The notes: generated by a model not told the origin, from the letters alone. DNA of 47,725 nt from DASUKL01 sp036278755 (GCA_036278755.1 DASUKL010000087.1:1-47725), one strand, 5' to 3'; positions 25,615-34,247 are shown, counted from the stretch's first letter. A program made the numbers and translations.

Positions 25615-26469
25615 CTACTCCTCTTCGCTGAGCTCCTCGTCGGTGTCGGCCTCGAAGGCCGCCTCGTCGGTCTCGTCGGCCGGGATCGCCCGCTCGATGT
25701 CTTCGATGCCCAAGTCCTCGTCGTCGTCGTCGAGGTCGTCCTCGAGATCGATCTCCTCGCGGACCAGGGTGCCCTTCGTGTAGGGGCGCAGGTCGGAGGC
25801 CTTGGCCGCGGTCGGGAAGGAGACCTTGCCGTAGTTGCGGGGGTCCTGATAGACCTCGCGGATGATGATGCGGACGTCCTTGTCGCCCAGGCTCGTGACG
25901 CCCGCGGCGTACTTGTTGCCGTCGGCCAGCAGCTTGAGCAGGCGGGCCGCGACGGGCCGATCGACCTTGCCCACGTAGACGCCGTTGACGAAGGCGGGCA
26001 GCTCGGAGCCGTCGGGCGTGAGCTCGACGAGATCACCGGGGTTGACGTGGACCAGCTGGCGCGGGTCGGCCAGGTCGTAGAGGCCGGCGAAGCCGGTCTT
26101 GCCGGTCTCCTCGATGAAGATCGAGACGGCCGCCTTGGCCACGTTCGACGGCTCCCCGGCGCCCTCGCCCATCTCGGTCAGGAGGACGCGCAGGCGGTCG
26201 ATGTTGCGGGCGGCGATCCGATTGGTGGGGTCGAGCGCCAGGGCCGACTGATAATGGACCCGAGCTTCGGCCAGCTCGCCCAGTTCCCACAGCGCCTTGG
26301 CCAGACGATTCTCGGCCTGGCTGTCGGCTCCGAGCTCGAGGAGGCGGCGGTTCAGTTCGGCCGCTTCGGGCCAGTCGCCGGCGGAGGCGGCGGCGATCGC
26401 CTGCTCGGACAGCTGCCGCTTCAGGCGGATGGGATTGGCGGTCGATTCGGGGGCGGGGGTGAGGCTCAT
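25615..26469 (-). CDS. TPR-containing protein with acidic C-terminus
   Basis: 284-aa cytoplasmic protein. Residues about 15-95 form two or three TPR-like helices (EAAELNRRLLELG, AENRLAKALWELGELAEARV, HYQSALALDPTNRIAARNI). The middle region (HVNPGDLVELTPDGSELP, VNGVYVGKVDRPVAARLLKL) may be a small beta domain. The last 45 residues are strongly acidic (EDDLDDDDEDLGIEDIE). ATG 26469 has GGAG 4 nt upstream and is preferred over 26529. It diverges from the alpha/beta hydrolase gene across 137 bp. Function unknown; adaptor-like. Confidence 0.8.
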   Translation of the reverse strand: MSLTPAPESTANPIRLKRQLSEQAIAAASAGDWPEAAELNRRLLELGADSQAENRLAKALWELGELAEARVHYQSALALDPTNRIAARNIDRLRVLLTEMGEGAGEPSNVAKAAVSIFIEETGKTGFAGLYDLADPRQLVHVNPGDLVELTPDGSELPAFVNGVYVGKVDRPVAARLLKLLADGNKYAAGVTSLGDKDVRIIIREVYQDPRNYGKVSFPTAAKASDLRPYTKGTLVREEIDLEDDLDDDDEDLGIEDIERAIPADETDEAAFEADTDEELSEEE

Positions 26470-26594
26470 GGGCTCCTTCGTCGTCGGGGCGCGTCTCGCG
26501 GTCGGGGACGCACGCTGCCGGGATCGCATGGCAGAAGGGGACGTGTGGGTTATACCACTCTCCGGTCACGATGCGCAGGGAAGCATCGGCCGGG

Positions 26595-26600
26595 TAGGCT
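26595..26600 (+). promoter_or_regulatory. Candidate -10 box of the alpha/beta hydrolase gene
   Basis: TAGGCT, 6 nt before ATG 26607. Leaderless pattern. Confidence 0.45.
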
Positions 26601-26606
26601 GGCGGC

Positions 26607-27302
26607 ATGACGGCGCGGCTGATCCTGGGTCACGGAGCCTCGGGCACGGCGGCCACGATGGCACCCTACGTGAGCGGGTTGGCTGCGCGGGGGATCGAGG
26701 CCCGAGCCGTGGATCTGCCGCGGGGCCGCAACGCCGCGGCGGTCGAGGTGTTCCTGGCCGCGGCACGCGACGATCCGGGCCTGGCCCTGGGCGGCCACTC
26801 GTTCGGGGGGCGGATGGCCAGCCTCGCTGCGGCCGAGCTGTCACGGGCGTTGCGCGAGGGGGCGGGGACGGTGCGCGGGGCTGCCGGGACGGTGCGCGGG
26901 GCTGCCGGGACGGCGCGTGAGGCTGCCCGGACGGCGCGTGACGGTGCCGAGGCGGCGCGTGACGGTGCCGAGGCGGCGCACGAGCCTATCGCGACCGCCG
27001 CCACCGGAAACGCTGCAGTCGCCACCCGCCCCGCGGCCCTCGTCTGCTTCAGCTACCCCCTGCATCGGCCGGGCGCGCCGGAGGCCGAGACGCGGACGGC
27101 GCACTGGCCCGACATCGACTGCCCGGTCCTGCTGCTATCGGGCGATCGGGACCCATTCACCCGGATCGACCTGCTGCGCGCGGCCGTGAGCCGGCTGCGC
27201 GATGTCGAGCTGATCGTGTTCAACGGGGATCGACACGGCCTGCCACTCCACCGGGACGAGGCGCTCGACGCTGCAGCCGACTTCCTGCGCCGCCGGACCT
27301 AG
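26607..27302 (+). CDS. Alpha/beta hydrolase (KANL3/Tex30-like) with repeat insertion
   Basis: 231-aa hydrolase. HGASG (9-13) is the oxyanion region, GHSFGG (63-68) contains the nucleophile Ser65, GDRDPF supplies Asp182 and GDRHGL supplies His210, so the catalytic triad is complete. FSYPLHRPG (148-156) is typical of the KANL3/Tex30/dienelactone-hydrolase-like group of small hydrolases. Between the nucleophile elbow and the next strand, residues about 86-125 are an insertion of 7-residue repeats (GTVRGAA, GTAREAA, RDGAEAA; roughly 26866-26985). The core works without such a segment in relatives, so it is probably a surface loop. Substrate unknown. Confidence 0.85.
   Translation: MTARLILGHGASGTAATMAPYVSGLAARGIEARAVDLPRGRNAAAVEVFLAAARDDPGLALGGHSFGGRMASLAAAELSRALREGAGTVRGAAGTVRGAAGTAREAARTARDGAEAARDGAEAAHEPIATAATGNAAVATRPAALVCFSYPLHRPGAPEAETRTAHWPDIDCPVLLLSGDRDPFTRIDLLRAAVSRLRDVELIVFNGDRHGLPLHRDEALDAAADFLRRRT
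26866..26985. repeat. In-frame 21-bp tandem repeat in the hydrolase gene
   Basis: About five to six 21-bp units on the + strand, the first two nearly identical (ACGGTGCGCGGGGCTGCCGG-type). They encode Ala/Gly/Arg-rich heptads inserted into the hydrolase fold. Confidence 0.8.
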
Positions 27303-27627
27303 GCGCCGCCGAGCGGATGGCCGCGACCCGTTTGCTGGCAGCGAATGGATCGCCGGGATCGGGCCCCGATGGCGGTCGGCCCGCGGCGTCCAGCGTGCGC
27401 GGTTTGCTGGCAGCGAATGGATCGCCGGGACCGGGCCCCGATGGCGGTCGGCCCGCGGCGTCCGCCGTGCGCGGTTTGCTGGCAGCGAATGGCCGACCCT
27501 CGGAGGAGGGAACGCCGGGCGGGAGCGGGCGTAACTGTTCAGTCCATTTGCGGCCAGCAAACGCCGGCCAACGTGCGTGGGGCCCGGACACCGAGGGGCT
27601 CACGGGGAGCTCCGATAGGAACCGAGC
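27303..27627. other. Convergent intergenic region carrying array A4
   Basis: About 325 bases between the convergent 3' ends of the hydrolase and MazG-like genes. Array A4 fills most of it. No terminator with a T-run is visible. Confidence 0.5.
27331..27561. repeat. Palindrome array A4: four cores, 72-bp period
   Basis: Cores at 27331, 27403 and 27475 (all TTTGCTGGCAGCGAA) and 27547-27561 (TTTGCGGCCAGCAAA). All three intervals are exactly 72 bp. The first two spacers are nearly identical; the third is unrelated but the same length. ATGGATCG follows the first two cores, and the third is followed by ATGGCCG, giving the cores an orientation. The array lies between convergent genes, as A1 does. 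Confidence 0.9.
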
Positions 27628-28212
27628 CTAAGCTCGGTCGCGCTGGCGGGCGAGGACGCCGTCGAGGTCGGCCGGTCGCCAGCCGGGCGGCTTGAGGCGC
27701 TTGCCGTCGGCCCGGACAGGGCCACCGACCTTGGCCATGTTGGCCGTCTGGACCGCGTCGAAGAACGGCCCGATGCGCAGGCCGCACGTTGCCGCTACCT
27801 CCTCGACGACGGCGGGGATGGCGGCCAGGGAGCGGGCCGTGCCCACGAGGTCACGGTCGGCCATGGCCCCGAGCGCAGCCCCCACGGTCGCCCGGACCCG
27901 CTCGGCGAGGACCGCCGGGACTCGGATCTCGGGTGGGCCGGCGAGCGGCCTCGGCTCACCGTCGGGCAGGCCCAGGCCGAAGGTCACGGCCGCCCCGTAG
28001 GTCACGTAGAGGAGGTCGCACAGCTCGCCGCCGAGTTGGGCCAGCGCGACCGACTCCAGCGCCTCGACCACCTCGTCGGCCTCCTCGCGCAAGAGGTTGA
28101 CGCGCAGGTCCGCATCCCGAAGGAAGGGCGCCTCCCCTGGCGGGGCGACGGTGAGCCCGAGCGCCCGATGGAAGGCTTCGACCGCCAGCTGTCGATCGCC
28201 CGGCCGAGTCAT
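27628..28212 (-). CDS. MazG/PRA-PH-like nucleotide pyrophosphohydrolase
   Basis: 194-aa protein of the all-alpha NTP pyrophosphatase superfamily. The metal-binding signature is visible as NLLREEADEVVEAL (Glu43, Glu44, Glu47) and GGELCDLLYVTYG (Glu63, Asp66). NMAKVGGPVRADGKRLKPPG near the end is typical of the PRA-PH-like group. Such enzymes hydrolyse nucleotide triphosphates or phosphoribosyl-ATP; the substrate cannot be fixed here, and no histidine genes adjoin. Its ATG overlaps the PolX stop (ATGA), so the pair is translationally coupled and may share a DNA-repair or nucleotide-pool role. Confidence 0.82.
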   Translation of the reverse strand: MTRPGDRQLAVEAFHRALGLTVAPPGEAPFLRDADLRVNLLREEADEVVEALESVALAQLGGELCDLLYVTYGAAVTFGLGLPDGEPRPLAGPPEIRVPAVLAERVRATVGAALGAMADRDLVGTARSLAAIPAVVEEVAATCGLRIGPFFDAVQTANMAKVGGPVRADGKRLKPPGWRPADLDGVLARQRDRA

Positions 28213-30176
28213 CGGCCTGCCCCGCGCCCGACTCGACCGCCTCGCCCGGCTCGCCCGCCGAGGCCGCCGAGGCCGCCCTTGAGCGCCCCCAGGAAGCCGT
28301 CACAGTCCCGGGTGTTCATCACGTCCGACGCCTCCAGCCAGGCCCGCCGGGCCATAGCCGTGCCCCACACCAGGTTGTCGAACTCGCCCACGAAGTGGGC
28401 GTCCGAGTCGATGGTGAAACGGCAGCCGGCCTCCTTGGCCCGCCGCGCGCGCCGCGGCTCGAGGTCCAGCCGCTCGTCGGAGCCGTTGATCTCGAGCAGC
28501 GTGCCCGTCTCCGCGGCCAGGGCGTAGAAGGCGTCCCAGTCGAGGTCGAGCTCGTCGCGCTCGCCCAGCTTGCGGCCCGAGGGATGGGCGATGACGTCCA
28601 CGTGGGGGCTCTCCATGGCCGCCCGATAGCGGGCCATGAGCTGGGCCCGCGGCTGCCGGCGGCCCACGTGGAGCGAGGCCACGACGACGTCGAAACGGGC
28701 CAGCAGCTCGTCGGGGTAGTCGAGCCGCGCATCGGCCCGGATCTCCATCTCGCAGCCGTGGAGCAGGCGGAACCCATCCGCGGCTGCTCCCTGGTGGAGC
28801 TGCCCCGCGGCCGTCTCGCGGGCGAAGCGCTCGTTGAGCTGGCCGATGAGCCGATGCTGCAGCTCCACCCGGTCGGGGGTCAGGCCGCGGGCGATGGCCA
28901 GGCTCTGGCTGTGGTCGGTGAGGACGAGCCAGGAGAGGCCTCGGCGACGCGCCTCCTCGGCCATCCGCTCCGGCGGATAGCGGCCATCGGACCAATCCGA
29001 GTGGCAGTGGCTGTCGCCCCGCAGGTCAGCCAGCTCGACGAGTTGCGGCAACCGGCCCTCCGCCGCGGCCTCGATCTCGCCCTGGTCCTCGCGCAGCTCG
29101 GGCGGCATGAGGTCGAGGTCCAGGAAGCGGTAGACCTCGGCTTCGGTCTCGAAGGTCCGCAGGTCGGCCGCCGCATCGCTGGCCGCCAGGGGTCGGCCGT
29201 CGTCGCCGAGACGGACGAAACCATGCTCCGAGAGGCTCCAGCCCCGATCGCGGGCCAGGCCGCGGAGGTGGACGTTGTGCTCGGCCGAGCCGGTGAAGTG
29301 GACGAGATACGAGCCGGCCTTGCCGGGGGGCATGATCATCAGGTCGAGTTGCGGCCCGTCGCGCAGCTCGACGGAGGCCTTGTGGGCGCCCTGGCCGATG
29401 ACCCGGGCCACGCCGGGCAGGCCCACGAGGCGGGCGATGACCTCCTTGGGTCGGTCGGTCTCGGCCAGGAGGTCCAGGTCGCCGATGGTCTCGCGCCGGC
29501 GGCGGAACGAACCGGCGGGCACGAGACTCTGCAGGCCGGGCGCGTCGCGGAGGGCTTCGACCACCTGGCCCAGGTGTTCCGCGGCCTGGCCCAGGCGCAG
29601 CCGGCCCGAGCGGCGTCCCAGGGCCTCGATGCCCTCGAGGATCCGCTGTTCGGTGCCCGGGCCCATGCCCTTCAGCTCGCGGACGCGACCCGCGCGGGCG
29701 GCCCGCTCGAGGTCCTCGATGGTCAGGATGCCGAGCCGCTCGTGGAGCTCGCGGACCGAGCGCGGACCCAACCCTGGGATCTGGACCAGGGCCAGCAGCT
29801 CGGGTGGGACCTCGGTCCGGAGGCGGTCGTGGAAGCGGAGGTGGCCGGTCTCGGCCAGCTCGGCCAGCTTGTCGCGGATGGCCTTGCCGACACCCGGCAG
29901 GGTGGGCGGCTGGCCGGCCCGGAACGCCTCGGCCACGGGTTCGGGGCTGTGGGCGATGGCGTCCGCCGCGCGGCGGTAGGCCACGCCCTTGAAGACGAGC
30001 TCGCCCTTCAGGTCGACGAGGTCGGCGATCTCGAAGAAGATGCGGGCCAGCTCGCCGTTGTCGAGGAGCGGGACGTCCGGCTCGGCTGTCCCGTCCGGGG
30101 CGCCACTCGCGGCTGTGGTGCTGCCCACGTCGCCACGGCGGACGGGTTCGGATCGGGGGACCTGGCGGGGGGCCAT
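28209..30176 (-). CDS. polX: Family-X DNA polymerase/3'-5' exonuclease (PolX)
   Basis: 655-aa bacterial PolX for gap-filling repair. Helix-hairpin-helix segments come first (LPGVGKAIRDKLAEL at about 93-107, IPGLGPRSVRELHERLG at 133-149). The polymerase nucleotidyltransferase motif is GSFRRRRETIGDLDLL with metal-binding Asp233 and Asp235, plus Asp278. The PHP exonuclease domain contains GDSHCHSDWSDG (His390, His392, Asp394) and the late DSDAH, consistent with an active exonuclease. ATG 30176 has CACACT 7 nt upstream. The start lies inside the end of the diguanylate-cyclase frame, a 169-bp overlap. The C-terminal tail is Gly/Arg-rich. Confidence 0.95.
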   Translation of the reverse strand: MAPRQVPRSEPVRRGDVGSTTAASGAPDGTAEPDVPLLDNGELARIFFEIADLVDLKGELVFKGVAYRRAADAIAHSPEPVAEAFRAGQPPTLPGVGKAIRDKLAELAETGHLRFHDRLRTEVPPELLALVQIPGLGPRSVRELHERLGILTIEDLERAARAGRVRELKGMGPGTEQRILEGIEALGRRSGRLRLGQAAEHLGQVVEALRDAPGLQSLVPAGSFRRRRETIGDLDLLAETDRPKEVIARLVGLPGVARVIGQGAHKASVELRDGPQLDLMIMPPGKAGSYLVHFTGSAEHNVHLRGLARDRGWSLSEHGFVRLGDDGRPLAASDAAADLRTFETEAEVYRFLDLDLMPPELREDQGEIEAAAEGRLPQLVELADLRGDSHCHSDWSDGRYPPERMAEEARRRGLSWLVLTDHSQSLAIARGLTPDRVELQHRLIGQLNERFARETAAGQLHQGAAADGFRLLHGCEMEIRADARLDYPDELLARFDVVVASLHVGRRQPRAQLMARYRAAMESPHVDVIAHPSGRKLGERDELDLDWDAFYALAAETGTLLEINGSDERLDLEPRRARRAKEAGCRFTIDSDAHFVGEFDNLVWGTAMARRAWLEASDVMNTRDCDGFLGALKGGLGGLGGRAGRGGRVGRGAGR

Positions 30177-31552
30177 GACGGCAAGTGTGCCGCAGGACCA
30201 GGGGCCGCGGGGCGGCCGACCGGATCATCGCCCGCCAGGGGGTCCAGGCCGTCGATGACGACCCGGTCGCGGCCGGCGCGCTTGGCCCGGAACAGGGCGC
30301 GGTCGGCCCGTTCGACGAGGGCGAACAGCGGTTCGGGCGCCGAAGTCGGGCCCGAAGGTCGTCGGAGCTCGGGCGCCGAAGTCGGGCTCGAAGGTCGTCC
30401 GAGCACGGGTGCCGAAGTCGGAGCCCCGAGCGCGACCCCGATCGAGACCGTCACCGGAGCCTCGATCCCCAGGCGCTGCACGGGCGCCGAGGCCACGGCC
30501 GCCCGGATGCGCTCGGCGACCTCGATGGCCTGCCGCGGAGTGGCCTGGCGCAGGACGACGGCGAACTCCTCGCCGCCGTAGCGGGCGGGCGTGTCGTCGG
30601 CCCGGACGCTGGCTGCGATGGCCTGGGCCACGAGGCGCAGGACGGCGTCGCCGGCCGGGTGCCCATGGCGATCATTGAGCTGCTTGAAATGGTCGATGTC
30701 GATCATCAGCAAGCCCAGCCCATCGGCGTGGCGACGGCCCTGGGCCAGGGCCCGGCCGAGCTCGTCGAAGTGGCGCCGATTGGGCAGCCCGGTGAGGCCG
30801 TCGAGGCTGGCCCGAGCCTGGGCGTCCTGCAGGGCGTAGACACGGAGGAGGGCCGTGGCCACTTCGGCCGCCGCGGCCTCGAGGAGCTGGCGGACGGCGG
30901 ACGGCCACGGCTCGGCGGTCCGGCGCGAGACGGTCAGGGTGCCGACCACCCGGCCGGCGTGGCCTGCGTGGCCGGCATGGCCCGCATGGCCGGCGCTAAC
31001 GCCGGCGGCTTCGGCGACCAGCGGCACGGCCAGGACGTTGCGCAGGCCGTAGGCATCGCGGAGGTGGGCGGCGACGGTCGCGGCCACGGCGTCGGGGTTC
31101 GGGCCGCTGAGCAGCGCGGCGGGGAGGAAGGTCGTCCCCGGAGGTGCGTCGCCGGCGGCCGCGAAGAGGATGGCCTCGAGGACGCCGTCGCGGGGGCGGG
31201 CGCGCGTCACGATCACGTGGTCGGCCCCGGTGGAGTGACGCAGCTCGTCGACGATGGCGGCCACGATCGCGTCGGCGGAGGCGGATCGGGAGAGGCCCTG
31301 GAGGAGGCGCCGATAGCTCTGCTCGGCGGCGTCGCGGCGTCGGGCGAGACGACCTCGACCGTACGCTTCCACGGCCAAGCTGATCCCCAGCCCGATCGTG
31401 GCGGCCAGGACGAGCCACGTCAGGGGGTCGGGCCGCGTGACGGCGAGCACGAGCGCGACCGCCGCCAGGGCCCCGACACTCAAGCCCACGGCCTGCCCGC
31501 CGCGCCTCGCGAGCCGCTCGTCCGTGTCGATCCGCTGCCCCGCCTGCACCAC
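30008..31552 (-). CDS. Membrane diguanylate cyclase (GAF-GGDEF)
   Basis: 514-aa enzyme making cyclic di-GMP. Two membrane segments lie at about 22-62, a GAF-like sensor at 80-240, and the GGDEF domain from 248. The active-site motif is GGEEF (326-330), and the inhibitory I-site RxxD (RADD, 317-320) is at the correct spacing, so it is probably active and product-inhibited. Two in-frame repeats interrupt it: a Gly-His-Ala repeat (188-199, 30953-30990) in the GAF part, and three PTSAP-L-RPS copies (30330-30416) after SIGVALGA inside the GGDEF domain. The last ~80 residues are low in complexity and overlap PolX. GTG start; no box or RBS stands out. Confidence 0.88.
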   Translation of the reverse strand: MVQAGQRIDTDERLARRGGQAVGLSVGALAAVALVLAVTRPDPLTWLVLAATIGLGISLAVEAYGRGRLARRRDAAEQSYRRLLQGLSRSASADAIVAAIVDELRHSTGADHVIVTRARPRDGVLEAILFAAAGDAPPGTTFLPAALLSGPNPDAVAATVAAHLRDAYGLRNVLAVPLVAEAAGVSAGHAGHAGHAGHAGRVVGTLTVSRRTAEPWPSAVRQLLEAAAAEVATALLRVYALQDAQARASLDGLTGLPNRRHFDELGRALAQGRRHADGLGLLMIDIDHFKQLNDRHGHPAGDAVLRLVAQAIAASVRADDTPARYGGEEFAVVLRQATPRQAIEVAERIRAAVASAPVQRLGIEAPVTVSIGVALGAPTSAPVLGRPSSPTSAPELRRPSGPTSAPEPLFALVERADRALFRAKRAGRDRVVIDGLDPLAGDDPVGRPAAPGPAAHLPSWPPARSPDPNPSAVATWAAPQPRVAPRTGQPSRTSRSSTTASWPASSSRSPTSST

Positions 31553-31696
31553 GATGGTGAGGATGGAGGCGGTGCGGTGCGGTGTCCAGCGGTCCGGAGG
31601 GGTACCTTCGTCCTGCCCTCCGTGGTACCTGTGGCCGGCCGATGGTTCCGATGAAGCAGCGCTGTGGAGGGCAGGGTCTTCTTGCAGCCCCAGGGT
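31553..31696. other. Short intergenic gap
   Basis: 144 bases between the start of the diguanylate cyclase gene and the end of the phosphoesterase gene. Nothing recognisable; no repeat core of either family. Confidence 0.4.
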
Positions 31697-32749
31697 TCAG
31701 CCCATGGGGATCGGGGCGCGGGAGCAGGCGGCGCCCAGGCAGGGCAGGCCCAGCAGGTCTTCGGTCGTCCGAAGCAGGCTGTAATGGTCGGCCGGCGCGG
31801 TGGCTCGGAAGCCGTGCGGCATGCCCGCGCGCACCATCACCGTGGCCACGTGGTTGTCGGTGCCCGCGCCTTCGTCGAAGGTGATCAACAGCACCCCGCC
31901 CCCGGCGAAGGCCGCGCTGCCGGTGATGCGCGGCACGAACGCGCGGAGGAAGGCGTCGCCCTCGGCCACGGTCCCGTCGTGCATGTCGTTCTCCAGGTTG
32001 GGGGTGATCAGGGCGAAGGCCGCGGCCGCGGGGTCGAAGCCGGCCAGCGGCTGGATCAGGGCGCACTGGCCCCGATCACCGGAAACGCTGCGGTACGAGA
32101 TCGCGGGATCGTGCTTCCGCACGTAGGTCCCGGCCAGCCCCACCAGGTCGACCGGCCCACTGGCCTTGGCGCCCGTGAAGCAGCCCTCCCCTACGGGGTA
32201 GTCCTGCTGCCAGGCGCGCCAGCGCGAGCCGAGCTGGCTGAACAGGCTGGGCGCATCGAGATCGTGGACGTCGTCGTCGGTGACGCCTTGGGTGCCGCCG
32301 GAGGTGAGGGCGAGGTAGTTCGGCTCGGACGGATGCGTGATGGCCCGGTAATCCGTCGCCAGGCCGTACGTCGACGCGAGCGTGTCGAGGAACGGCGCCT
32401 GGCCGGGTCGGCCGACGATCTGGCTCGCAGTGTGGTTCTCCATGACGATCCACCACACATACGGCGCCCGGGCGCTCGAACCCGTGGACGCCGGGCCCGA
32501 TGATCCGGCGCCGGGGGTGGAAACGGGGCCGGGGTTGGAACCGACGCCTGAGGTGGATCCGGCGCCTGAGGTGGATCCGGCGCCCGCGGTCGGCTGTGGG
32601 CTCGCCGTCGCGCCCATCACACCCTTGATCGGGGCGGTGGGACCCCCCGTACAGCCCGTCAACGCGGCCGCCACTGCGACCGTCACGACGAGGGCCATCG
32701 CCTGCCCGATGAGTGGGCTCGCGACGCACCGGCGAATGGGTCGAACCAC
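31697..32749 (-). CDS. Phosphoesterase-family lipoprotein (acid phosphatase/phospholipase C type)
   Basis: 350-aa secreted lipoprotein with signal peptide and lipobox AALTGC (Cys33). A Gly/Ser/Thr/Pro linker to about 95 has duplicated GAGSTSG units. The PF04185-type catalytic domain has VWWIVMENHT (metal-binding Glu-Asn), HPSEPNYLALTSG, and the late LLITFDEGAGTDNHV with Asp-Glu and His ligands. Such enzymes hydrolyse phosphomonoesters or phospholipids outside the membrane. The start is GTG 32749: TAGCAT lies 6 nt upstream and the n-region is basic, so a leaderless GTG start is well supported. It diverges from the mgtE-like gene. Confidence 0.88.
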   Translation of the reverse strand: MVRPIRRCVASPLIGQAMALVVTVAVAAALTGCTGGPTAPIKGVMGATASPQPTAGAGSTSGAGSTSGVGSNPGPVSTPGAGSSGPASTGSSARAPYVWWIVMENHTASQIVGRPGQAPFLDTLASTYGLATDYRAITHPSEPNYLALTSGGTQGVTDDDVHDLDAPSLFSQLGSRWRAWQQDYPVGEGCFTGAKASGPVDLVGLAGTYVRKHDPAISYRSVSGDRGQCALIQPLAGFDPAAAAFALITPNLENDMHDGTVAEGDAFLRAFVPRITGSAAFAGGGVLLITFDEGAGTDNHVATVMVRAGMPHGFRATAPADHYSLLRTTEDLLGLPCLGAACSRAPIPMG

Positions 32750-32755
32750 GTCGGC

Positions 32756-32761
32756 ATGCTA
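32756..32761 (-). promoter_or_regulatory. Candidate -10 box, leaderless phosphoesterase transcript
   Basis: TAGCAT on the minus strand, 6 nt before the GTG start at 32749. The same hexamer precedes the flippase gene at 42417. Confidence 0.5.
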
Positions 32762-32785
32762 CGCGGCGGAGCCAAGAGCGGGTGC

Positions 32786-32791
32786 TATAGT
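32786..32791 (+). promoter_or_regulatory. Candidate -10 of the mgtE-like transcript with long leader
   Basis: TATAGT, about 180 nt before ATG 32973. The leader would contain a hairpin GGCCC-TTC-GGGCC (around 32799-32811) and a small frame (32844-32915). It does not show the conserved core of the M-box magnesium riboswitch that I could recognise. Confidence 0.35.
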
Positions 32792-32843
32792 CGGCTCGGC
32801 CCTTCGGGCCATCCAAGTCTCGCAGCGGAGGAAGACTCCCATC

Positions 32844-32915
32844 GTGGAGCCAGGACCCAGTACCTCCGGCGCCCCAGGCGTCGTGAGGTCCATCGGGGTC
32901 CGACCCGCCCGCTAG
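32844..32915 (+). CDS. Possible 23-residue leader peptide upstream of mgtE-like gene
   Basis: GTG start 10 nt after GGAGGA, then 23 codons ending TAG, encoding a peptide that begins MEPGPSTSGAPG and contains four prolines. Proline-containing leader peptides control some magnesium-transport genes in enterobacteria by ribosome stalling. Here the idea rests only on position, the RBS and proline content, and the frame could be chance in GC-rich DNA. Confidence 0.2.
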   Translation: MEPGPSTSGAPGVVRSIGVRPAR

Positions 32916-32972
32916 CCGGCGCCGCTGGGCGTCGCGCGACGGGTCGGCGGACCCGTCGTCGAGGGACGATCC

Positions 32973-34241
32973 ATGCAGGCATACCTCAGCCAGGTCATCG
33001 GCCGGCCTGTGCGCGATCGCCAGGGTGAGCCGATCGGTAAGGTCGCGGACCTCATCGTGGCCATCGGCGATCGCTACCCGCCCGTCACGGGGCTGGTCGT
33101 AGCCACCGATCATCGCCGCATCTTCCTGCCCTGGTCGGATGTGGCCAGCTTCGACGCGACCGGGGCGCAGCTCAACACGACCACGATCGACGTCGAGCGC
33201 TTCCGTCAGCGGCCCAATGAGCTGCTCCTCCAGGCGGACCTGCAGGACAAGCAGATCGTGGACATCGACGGCCGCAAGGTCGTGCGGGTCAACGACCTGC
33301 GCCTCGACGAGATCGAGGGCCAGCTCCACCTCGTGGCCGTAGACGTGGGCGCCGCAGGGCTCATCCGCCGGCTCGGGGTCGAGGGCCCCGTGCGGACCGT
33401 GGCCCGCAACCTTCGGCTGCGGGTGCCGGAGCGGTACATCGACTGGGAGGACGTGGACCCGGTCGAAGGCTCGATCGCCAGCATCCGGCTGCGCGTCCCT
33501 CACGTCGGACTGCGCGAGCTGCACCCGGCCGACCTGGCCAGCATCATCGACCAGCTGGCGCCCCGGGATCGGGCCGGCGTCCTGGCCTCCCTGGACGACG
33601 AGGCGGCGGCCGAGGCGATCGAGGAGATGGAGCCCGAGACCCAGGTCGAGGTGTTGGAAGACCTGGAGCCGGCCCGGGCCGCGGACATCCTCGAGGAGAT
33701 GAGCCCCGACGACGCGGCCGACCTCATCGCCGACCTCTCCGACGCGGCCAGGGACGAGATCCTCCCCCTCATGCAGCACGAGGAAGCGGCCGAAGTCCGC
33801 GAGCTGCTGGGCTACCCCGAAGACTCGGCCGGCGGGATCATGACGACCGAATTCGTCGCCGTCCCGGCCGACCTCACGGCCGAGCAGACGATCGCCCGAC
33901 TGCGCGAGCTGGAGCCCGACGCGGAGACGATCTACTACATCTACGTCGTGGACACCGACGAGCGGCTGGTGGGTGTCCTCTCGTTGAGGGACCTGATCGT
34001 GGCCCGTCCGGAGGCCGTGATCCAGGACTTCATGCGGGCCGAGCCGGTCGCCGTGGGCGTCACGGCCGACCAGGACGAGGTGGCCCAGGTCGTGGCCCGC
34101 TACAACCTCCTGGCGGTCCCGGTGGTCGACGACGAGGGTCACCTCGAAGGCATCGTCACGGTCGATGACGCGATCGATACGGTGCTGCCGACGGCCTGGA
34201 AGCGCCGCCTGCCCCGGGTCTTCAGCCGCGTCGGCTCCTGA
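32973..34241 (+). CDS. PRC-barrel / MgtE_N / CBS cytosolic protein
   Basis: 422-aa soluble protein. Residues 1-165 contain two PRC-barrel-like halves (IGRPVRDRQGEPIGKVADLI and DKQIVDIDGRKVVRVNDLRL). Residues about 175-280 form an MgtE N domain with the characteristic superhelix repeats (LHPADLASIIDQL, EEMEPETQVEVLEDLEP, DDAADLIADL). Two CBS domains follow (AGGIMTTEFVAVPADLTAEQ; DFMRAEPVAVGVTADQDEV). The membrane-spanning MgtE channel domain is absent, so this is not a transporter by itself. Homologous architectures usually stand next to NRAMP-family transporters, as the one at 36614 would if the intervening DNA were removed. Magnesium or nucleotide sensing by the MgtE_N/CBS module is known in MgtE. 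GGGACGATCC lies before ATG. Confidence 0.9.
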   Translation: MQAYLSQVIGRPVRDRQGEPIGKVADLIVAIGDRYPPVTGLVVATDHRRIFLPWSDVASFDATGAQLNTTTIDVERFRQRPNELLLQADLQDKQIVDIDGRKVVRVNDLRLDEIEGQLHLVAVDVGAAGLIRRLGVEGPVRTVARNLRLRVPERYIDWEDVDPVEGSIASIRLRVPHVGLRELHPADLASIIDQLAPRDRAGVLASLDDEAAAEAIEEMEPETQVEVLEDLEPARAADILEEMSPDDAADLIADLSDAARDEILPLMQHEEAAEVRELLGYPEDSAGGIMTTEFVAVPADLTAEQTIARLRELEPDAETIYYIYVVDTDERLVGVLSLRDLIVARPEAVIQDFMRAEPVAVGVTADQDEVAQVVARYNLLAVPVVDDEGHLEGIVTVDDAIDTVLPTAWKRRLPRVFSRVGS

Positions 34242-34247
34242 CCATGC

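Noticed and set aside
28395..30581. 728-aa plus-strand frame opposite polX
   Set aside because: Antisense to polX, whose catalytic motifs are clear.
32797..32972. M-box (ykoK) magnesium riboswitch before the mgtE-like gene
   Set aside because: I could not find the conserved core sequences of this riboswitch in the leader by eye.
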